From: Rhodospirillales bacterium
GTDB taxonomy: Bacteria > Pseudomonadota > Alphaproteobacteria > Micavibrionales > Micavibrionaceae
DNA length: 64,000 bases
NCBI GenBank assembly: GCA_020638335.1
Contig: JACKIT010000001.1
Coordinates: 199,523-263,522 of the forward strand
Reading direction: 5' to 3'
The position numbers and the translations under genes were made by a program. Under the pieces are notes generated by a model. That model ran no database searches. It was not told where the DNA came from and was given only the letters and a program-made list of their open reading frames with translations. The first letter of the stretch is position 1, and every line of letters starts with the position of its first letter. Positions 59,420 through 64,000 of this stretch are shown here, in pieces.

Positions 59420-60862
59420 TTATGCAGCTTTTAATTTCTCGGCGTAGGCCTTGAGATCTTTTTTCAATATGGGGGCAAGCATATATAGGCCGATCAGGTT
59501 GGGGATCGCCATCATGAAGACGGAAGAATCTGTGAGCAGGATGACGTTATCGAGTTTGGCGGATGCACCAATGACAATGAAAATGCAGAAGATGATTTTA
59601 TAGAGCATTTCGTTGAAGTCGGTATTGCCAAACAAGTATGTGAAGGCTTTTACGCCGTAATAAGCCCATGACAGTAACGTTGAATACGCGAACAGGAAGA
59701 CGACAGCAAATAGCACGTAAGGAAACCATGGCAATACACTGCCAAAAGCACGGGAGGTCAGCTCTACCCCTTCCATGCCGTTGCCCTGTTCGTAAGCGCC
59801 GGTGACAATGATGACCAGAGCCGTGACCATGCACACGATGATAGTGTCAATAAAGGGGCCAAGCATACCGACAAGCCCCTGGGTTACGGGCTGATCTGTT
59901 TTGACGGCGGCGTGGGCGATGGCGGCAGAGCCGAGTCCTGCTTCATTGGAGAAGACCGCGCGCTGTACACCCATGACGAGCGCGCCGAGGAACCCGCCTA
60001 AACCGGCCTCAGGAGAAAATGAGGATGTTACAATACTGACCAGTGCAGTGGGCAGTTGCGCGTAATATGTGCCGATAACGAATAATCCGGTCAAAATATA
60101 AAGCCCGCCCATGAAGGGGACGATTTTGCTTGTTACGGCGGCGATGGAACGGATGCCACCAATGATGACAAGCCCGACAATAAAGACCATGAACAGCCCA
60201 ACCATCCAAGCTTTACCAATCAGAAAGCTCTCCTCACCGCCGGTAATGATCAGGGCTTGTCGGAACACCTGATTGGTTTGGAACAGGCTGGCCGCACCGA
60301 GGACCCCAAAGCAGCAGCAAATGGCGAAAAAGCTTCCCATGATACCGCCGAGCAGCGGCATGTTTCTTTCGCAAAAAGCCTCACGGATATAATACATCGG
60401 CCCGCCGGACACGCGATCCGGGTGATTAGGGTCGAGGAACTGGCGATATTTTACGCCCATTACGACCTCGGCAAACTTGGTCGACATACCGAACAAGCCC
60501 ATAAAGACCATCCACAATGCTGCGCCGGGGCCGCCGACCGAAATAGCGACCGCTACGCCTGCAATATTTCCCAGCCCAATAGTGCCGGAGAGCGAAGTGG
60601 CAAGTGCCTGAAATCTGGTAATCTGACCTGTCGTCTGATCGTCAGGATTTGCGGGTTCGCGTAGCAGATCGATCGCGTGTTTAAAATAACGAAAATTGAC
60701 GAAGCCGAGATAGATGGTAAAGAACAACGAAGCGACAACGAGCCAGATCAGAATCAGCTTTATTTCATGGCCACCGCCGATAGGTACGGAGTAAAATACA
60801 AAGTTTGCCGCATGTTCGGCAAAGGGCTGAACGAATATATCAATTTTTGAATCAATACTCAT
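59420..60862 (-). CDS. Alanine or glycine:cation symporter (AGCS family)
   Basis: The 480-residue protein has about ten membrane segments and the AGCS signature region GQITRFQALATSLSGTIGLG followed by NIAGVAVAISVGGPGAALWM, plus GAVFSNEAGLGSAAIAHAA-type (VFSNEAGLGSAAIAHAAVKT). Family members import alanine or glycine with sodium. The length matches AlsT/DagA proteins. It stands alone, with a short AT-rich gap on each side. Confidence 0.94.
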   Translation of the reverse strand: MSIDSKIDIFVQPFAEHAANFVFYSVPIGGGHEIKLILIWLVVASLFFTIYLGFVNFRYFKHAIDLLREPANPDDQTTGQITRFQALATSLSGTIGLGNIAGVAVAISVGGPGAALWMVFMGLFGMSTKFAEVVMGVKYRQFLDPNHPDRVSGGPMYYIREAFCERNMPLLGGIMGSFFAICCCFGVLGAASLFQTNQVFRQALIITGGEESFLIGKAWMVGLFMVFIVGLVIIGGIRSIAAVTSKIVPFMGGLYILTGLFVIGTYYAQLPTALVSIVTSSFSPEAGLGGFLGALVMGVQRAVFSNEAGLGSAAIAHAAVKTDQPVTQGLVGMLGPFIDTIIVCMVTALVIIVTGAYEQGNGMEGVELTSRAFGSVLPWFPYVLFAVVFLFAYSTLLSWAYYGVKAFTYLFGNTDFNEMLYKIIFCIFIVIGASAKLDNVILLTDSSVFMMAIPNLIGLYMLAPILKKDLKAYAEKLKAA

Positions 60863-60933
60863 AGGTTCAGCGTTGCGTTTACAGGCCTATGTTTAAAGAA
60901 AAAAGCCTTGAGCCCATAAAAATATCCACAGAT

Positions 60934-61422
60934 TTATCCCCCGGATGCGCAGAATGGTTTAGATACGGGATGCGATTCATAAAATGTTGACGCCCATTTG
61001 CGCAGGTCGTTGTGTTTCATTTCTGACGCTTTTGTAATGCGCGGGGCATAGCGTGAACAGAAAACATCGGGGCGCATAGCAGCTGCATCGTTGGAGATTT
61101 TGTTGGCGAAATTGGTGCGCAGCGCGTTGAGCTTTTCCTCAGGCTTTTTCGTGCCTGATTTTGAAAAATGGGACAGGAGAATTTGTTCATATTTTGCAAA
61201 CAATTCCGCATGATCTGCGGTAAATTGCCGATATTTGAGATATAAATTATCACCCTCGCGCACACCCATATGCTGGCAGTTCAGGCCGATAACCATGAGT
61301 TCGCTATGGATGCGAATACCTTGCTCAGCTTCAGCCTCAACCGGTGAATAACAAGAGGCGGCCATGGCAGAAGTCGGCAGAAGCAAAATGATCAGCGTGA
61401 TAAAGGATAAAAGTCGTGGCAT
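60934..61422 (-). CDS. Conserved exported protein of unknown function
   Basis: The 162-residue protein has a signal peptide (about 1-21, FITLIILLLPTSAMA then ASCYS) and a mature part with four cysteines (SCYSP, LNCQH, VFCSRY, KPFCAS) that could form two disulfides. It is mostly helical (NLYLKYRQFTADHAELFAKY). I do not recognise a family. It is divergent from miaB, 121 bases away. Confidence 0.75.
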   Translation of the reverse strand: MPRLLSFITLIILLLPTSAMAASCYSPVEAEAEQGIRIHSELMVIGLNCQHMGVREGDNLYLKYRQFTADHAELFAKYEQILLSHFSKSGTKKPEEKLNALRTNFANKISNDAAAMRPDVFCSRYAPRITKASEMKHNDLRKWASTFYESHPVSKPFCASGG

Positions 61423-61543
61423 GCAATGTCCTTGATGAACGGGTCAAATTGAAGCTCTGCTTATAGTCTAATGATGCCATATTTGTCCAGTTTTCTGATG
61501 ATAAATCTTGATTTTTCAATGAAGTCTGTGATTTAAAGCCTGC

Positions 61544-62911
61544 ATGCAAAAGACCAAAAAGCTATTTATCAAGACGTGGGGCTGTCAGATGAACAGTTAT
61601 GACAGCAACCGCATGGCTGATATTCTGCGACCACTGGGCTATAGAGCCGTTGATACGCCAGACGATGCGGATATGGTGATTCTCAATACCTGCCATATTC
61701 GGGAAAAAGCCACCGACAAGGTGTTTTCAGATTTGGGGCGTTTGCGTCCGTTGAAAGAAAAGAAAGAGGCGGACGGTGGCAAGATGCTGATGGCGGTTGC
61801 GGGCTGCGTTGCCCAAGCCGAGGGGGATTTTATTTTAGAGCGCGCGCCTTATGTAGACATGGTGTTCGGGCCGCAGACCTATCATGAATTGCCGGAGATG
61901 GTGCTCAAAGCCAACGGCAATGAGCGGATTGTAAATACCGACTTTGATGGTGATAATAAATTCGACAAGCTTCCTGAAGAACAGAAAAATTCCGGCGTAT
62001 CGGCCTTTCTATCCATTCAGGAGGGGTGTGATAAGTTTTGCACATTCTGCGTGGTGCCCTATACACGCGGCAGTGAATATTCACGCAACGTTCAGGAGAT
62101 ACTGGATGAGGCCAAGCGGCTGGTCGATAACGGCGCGCTGGAAATTATTGTGCTGGGGCAGAATGTGAATGCGTTTCACGGCGCCGGGCCGGATGGCAGC
62201 ACATGGGGGCTGGGACAGCTTTTACGTGCGATTAATGAGATTGAAGGTGTACAGCGCATCCGTTATACCACTTCGCACCCACGTGATATGGATGATGATC
62301 TGATTGCGGCGCATGGAGAACTGGACAAGCTGATGCCGTTTTTGCATTTGCCGGTGCAATCGGGATCGGACAAGGTTTTAAAAGCGATGAACCGCAAGCA
62401 TACGCGCGATCTTTATTTCGATGTGATAGAAAAGCTGCGCAAGGCGCGGCCTGATCTGGCTTTTTCGTCTGATTTTATTGTTGGTTTTCCCGGTGAAACG
62501 GAAGAGGATTTCGAAGATACCATGGATCTGGTGCGCGAAGTTGGATTTGCTTCGTGCTACAGCTTTAAATTCTCCGCCAGGCCCGGTACGCCGGCGGCGA
62601 ATATGCAGAATCTGGTGCGTGATGATATTGCCTCGGAGCGGCTGAAACGGCTGCAAAGCTTGCTGAATGAGCAGCAAATTGCCTTTAACCAGCAAAGTGT
62701 GGGCCTCACCCTGCCTGTTTTGTTTGATCGCAAAGGCAAACGCGAGGGACAGCTCGTGGGGCGCTCGCCGTTTAGTCAATCGGTGTTTGTTGATGGCAAT
62801 GCGCGGCTGATGAACACAATCGCCGATGTGAAGATCAGTGAGGGGTATGAAAACTCTCTGACCGGGGACATTGTGACCGACGAAAGCGTGAGCCGGATTG
62901 CCATCACATAA
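61544..62911 (+). CDS. miaB: tRNA-2-methylthio-N6-dimethylallyladenosine synthase
   Basis: MiaB (455 residues) adds a methylthio group to i6A37 of tRNAs that read UNN codons. It carries two iron-sulfur sites: N-terminal cysteines C14, C50 and C88 (TWGCQMNSYDS, LNTCHIREKA, VAGCVAQAEG) and the radical SAM C162, C166 and C169 (EGCDKFCTFC). A TRAM domain ends the protein. In alphaproteobacteria phoH and ybeY usually follow; here a toxin-antitoxin pair lies between miaB and phoH. Confidence 0.97.
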   Translation: MQKTKKLFIKTWGCQMNSYDSNRMADILRPLGYRAVDTPDDADMVILNTCHIREKATDKVFSDLGRLRPLKEKKEADGGKMLMAVAGCVAQAEGDFILERAPYVDMVFGPQTYHELPEMVLKANGNERIVNTDFDGDNKFDKLPEEQKNSGVSAFLSIQEGCDKFCTFCVVPYTRGSEYSRNVQEILDEAKRLVDNGALEIIVLGQNVNAFHGAGPDGSTWGLGQLLRAINEIEGVQRIRYTTSHPRDMDDDLIAAHGELDKLMPFLHLPVQSGSDKVLKAMNRKHTRDLYFDVIEKLRKARPDLAFSSDFIVGFPGETEEDFEDTMDLVREVGFASCYSFKFSARPGTPAANMQNLVRDDIASERLKRLQSLLNEQQIAFNQQSVGLTLPVLFDRKGKREGQLVGRSPFSQSVFVDGNARLMNTIADVKISEGYENSLTGDIVTDESVSRIAIT

Positions 62912-62915
62912 TATC

Positions 62916-62963
62916 ACCTATAGCGATTCTTTTCTTTAAAAAATTATCGCTTTAGGTTATAAT
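62916..62963 (+). promoter_or_regulatory. Promoter with overlapping inverted repeat for the toxin-antitoxin pair
   Basis: ACCTATAGCGAT (62916-62927) and ATCGCTTTAGGT (62946-62957) are inverted arms with one mismatch. TATAAT (62958-62963) directly follows the right arm, with TTTAAA 17 bases upstream as a weak -35. Only six bases separate the -10 box from the toxin ATG, so the mRNA would be leaderless. The arms could bind the antitoxin, as in autoregulated modules. Confidence 0.6.
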
Positions 62964-62969
62964 CAAAGT

Positions 62970-63200
62970 ATGAAGTTTCAACGAAGCGCATTAAAGCAAC
63001 TACGAAAGATGGATGCGCAGGCGGCTTGGAGGCTTATGGATGCCTTGCAAAAATATGAGCAAGACGGGTCGGGTGATGTTAAAAAGCTTGTAAACCGCAA
63101 CGGATACCGGATACGTGCGGGTGACTACCGGGCTATTTTTAAAGTTGAAAGCGGCGAAGTTATCGTTCTGGATGCGGGGCCGCGCGGTGGGATTTATTAA
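62970..63200 (+). CDS. RelE/ParE-superfamily toxin
   Basis: The 76-residue basic protein has the small RelE fold: MKFQRSALKQLRKMDAQAAW, then VKKLVNRNGYRIRAGDYRAI and FKVESGEVIVLDAGPRGGIY, with the GxYRIRxGDYR core of RelE/HigB-type mRNA interferases. Such toxins cut mRNA at the ribosome. It is followed 32 bases later by an HTH antitoxin gene; toxin-first order fits HigBA-like modules. Confidence 0.85.
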   Translation: MKFQRSALKQLRKMDAQAAWRLMDALQKYEQDGSGDVKKLVNRNGYRIRAGDYRAIFKVESGEVIVLDAGPRGGIY

Positions 63201-63232
63201 CTTATTAAACATATAATTGAAAGAATAAGATC

Positions 63233-63568
63233 ATGGATATAGAATTTGAAAAACTCGGCACTGATAAAGTTGTCATCAATTTGGATGATTTTGAAGATAT
63301 GCTTGACGCCTTGGCCTTTGACAGGGCTGCGGTCGCCGCGCACGGTGAAGCTTTTCCCTTCGAAATTGCTGAACGCCTGCTTGCAGGCGAGAATCCCGTG
63401 CGTGTTTATCGGACCTATAGAAACATGACACAGACAACGCTGGCCTCTCAGATAGGGCTTTCGCAAGCGGCTATTGCCGAGATTGAAAGTGGTCGAAAGA
63501 TGGGATCAACGGCAAGCTTGAAAAAAATAGCGCAAGCACTCAATGTCGATCTTGATGACCTTGTTTAG
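63233..63568 (+). CDS. XRE-family HTH antitoxin
   Basis: The 111-residue protein has an N-terminal toxin-binding part (about 1-55) and a helix-turn-helix domain at about 60-105 (RNMTQTTLASQIGLSQAAIA, EIESGRKMGSTASLKKIAQA), ending LNVDLDDLV. It would neutralise the RelE-type toxin encoded upstream and bind the promoter repeat at 62916-62957. The pair forms a type II toxin-antitoxin module. Confidence 0.85.
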   Translation: MDIEFEKLGTDKVVINLDDFEDMLDALAFDRAAVAAHGEAFPFEIAERLLAGENPVRVYRTYRNMTQTTLASQIGLSQAAIAEIESGRKMGSTASLKKIAQALNVDLDDLV

Positions 63569-63592
63569 AAACTTGAATAAAGGAAAAGCTGT

Positions 63593-64000
63593 TTGAGCAC
63601 CGAAAAAATTTCTGGTCAAACTATTGAGTTCAGGAAGAACGATCTCCTCCCCCTGCTGTTTGGCGCGCATAATGCGCATCTGCATTATCTTGAAGACAGG
63701 CTTGGTATTGATATTGCTGATCGCGGTAATCGACTTACGCTTTCGGGTGATGCCGGGGCTATAAAAACTGCCGAGCACATTCTCAATCGTTTATGGAATA
63801 AAATTGAACAAAATCATGAGGTCGGCACAGCAGAAATTGATGCAGAGCTGCGTTTTTTAGAAGATAAAGAAAAGCCGAAAACACAGGAACAAAAAGATAA
63901 GGCTATGTTCAAAGATGACATTGTGATTAAAACCAAGAAGAAGACAATTGTGGCACGCTCGCCTAATCAGGCGCTCTATATGCGCTCTATTCTTGATCAT
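63593..64000 (+). CDS. phoH: PhoH-family ATPase, 3' end outside window
   Basis: The frame runs from a TTG at 63593, with AAAGGA about eight bases ahead, to the end of the window (136 codons). It encodes an N-terminal RNA-binding-like region (LLFGAHNAHLHYLEDRLGID) and reaches IKTKKKTIVARSPNQALYM, which directly precedes the Walker A of PhoH/YbeZ proteins. PhoH with YbeY is linked to RNA processing. The order miaB-phoH is conserved, supporting the call. The ATPase domain itself is beyond the window. Confidence 0.85.
   Translation, partial: MSTEKISGQTIEFRKNDLLPLLFGAHNAHLHYLEDRLGIDIADRGNRLTLSGDAGAIKTAEHILNRLWNKIEQNHEVGTAEIDAELRFLEDKEKPKTQEQKDKAMFKDDIVIKTKKKTIVARSPNQALYMRSILDH

Overview
The window is a stretch of bacterial chromosome that reads as an alphaproteobacterium. 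The evidence is gene content and order: an F0 operon atpI-B-E-b'-b without F1 genes beside it, the block ruvC-ruvA-ruvB-ybgC-tolQ-tolR-tolA-tolB, pcm-popZ-valS, zapA with a small coiled-coil partner and a probable 6S RNA before a 5-formyltetrahydrofolate cyclo-ligase gene, an NDUFS4-like complex I accessory subunit, an ECF sigma factor paired with NrsF, and miaB followed by phoH. A deep-branching lineage such as Micavibrionales would fit, but that is inference; no rRNA is present to settle it.

Layout. 0-5.2 kb: the end of an exported OmpA-like protein, a membrane-anchored DsbA-like oxidoreductase, and smc. 5.2-8.6 kb: a HIRAN-domain gene caught between inverted repeats, then the F0 operon. 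8.6-16.2 kb: proA, nadD, rsfS, rlmH, an EnvC-like factor, a CtpA protease, a YibQ-type protein and rppH, in one direction. 16.2-22.7 kb (minus strand): the Tol envelope system and RuvABC, with an extra membrane protein between ruvA and ruvB. 22.7-28.2 kb: yebC, a two-gene response-regulator unit, ymdB, the folate cyclo-ligase, 6S RNA and zapA, with several structured repeats. 28.3-32.9 kb: tkt, gap and class I fba, with a small self-contained transcription unit where pgk is often found. 33-39.5 kb: an orphan gene, epmA, rpmE, valS, popZ and pcm. 39.6-50.4 kb: an accessory-looking region punctuated by four tRNA genes (Cys, Asn, Arg, Pro), holding an Asp-box protein, an inverse autotransporter, an M48 protease/DUF898 pair, a candidate sRNA, a divergent KamA-family radical SAM enzyme and the ECF/NrsF pair. 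50.4-64 kb: DUF192, CBS, MsbA-type ABC, patatin and HAD proteins, a very large membrane-anchored coiled-coil protein, an AGCS symporter, miaB, a toxin-antitoxin pair and the start of phoH.

The most unusual trait is the number of short repeat families. They occur as inverted pairs between genes, flank a cargo gene, supply stop codons, and in ruvA, epmA and rppH are translated in frame as part of the protein. The best candidates for something undescribed are the 275-bp terminal-inverted-repeat element at 26120-26394, the repeat-bounded HIRAN cassette at 5216-5882, the small transcription unit at 31648-31960, the candidate sRNA at 46459-46553, and the divergent KamA enzyme. No CRISPR array, rRNA operon, prophage or transposase gene was seen.
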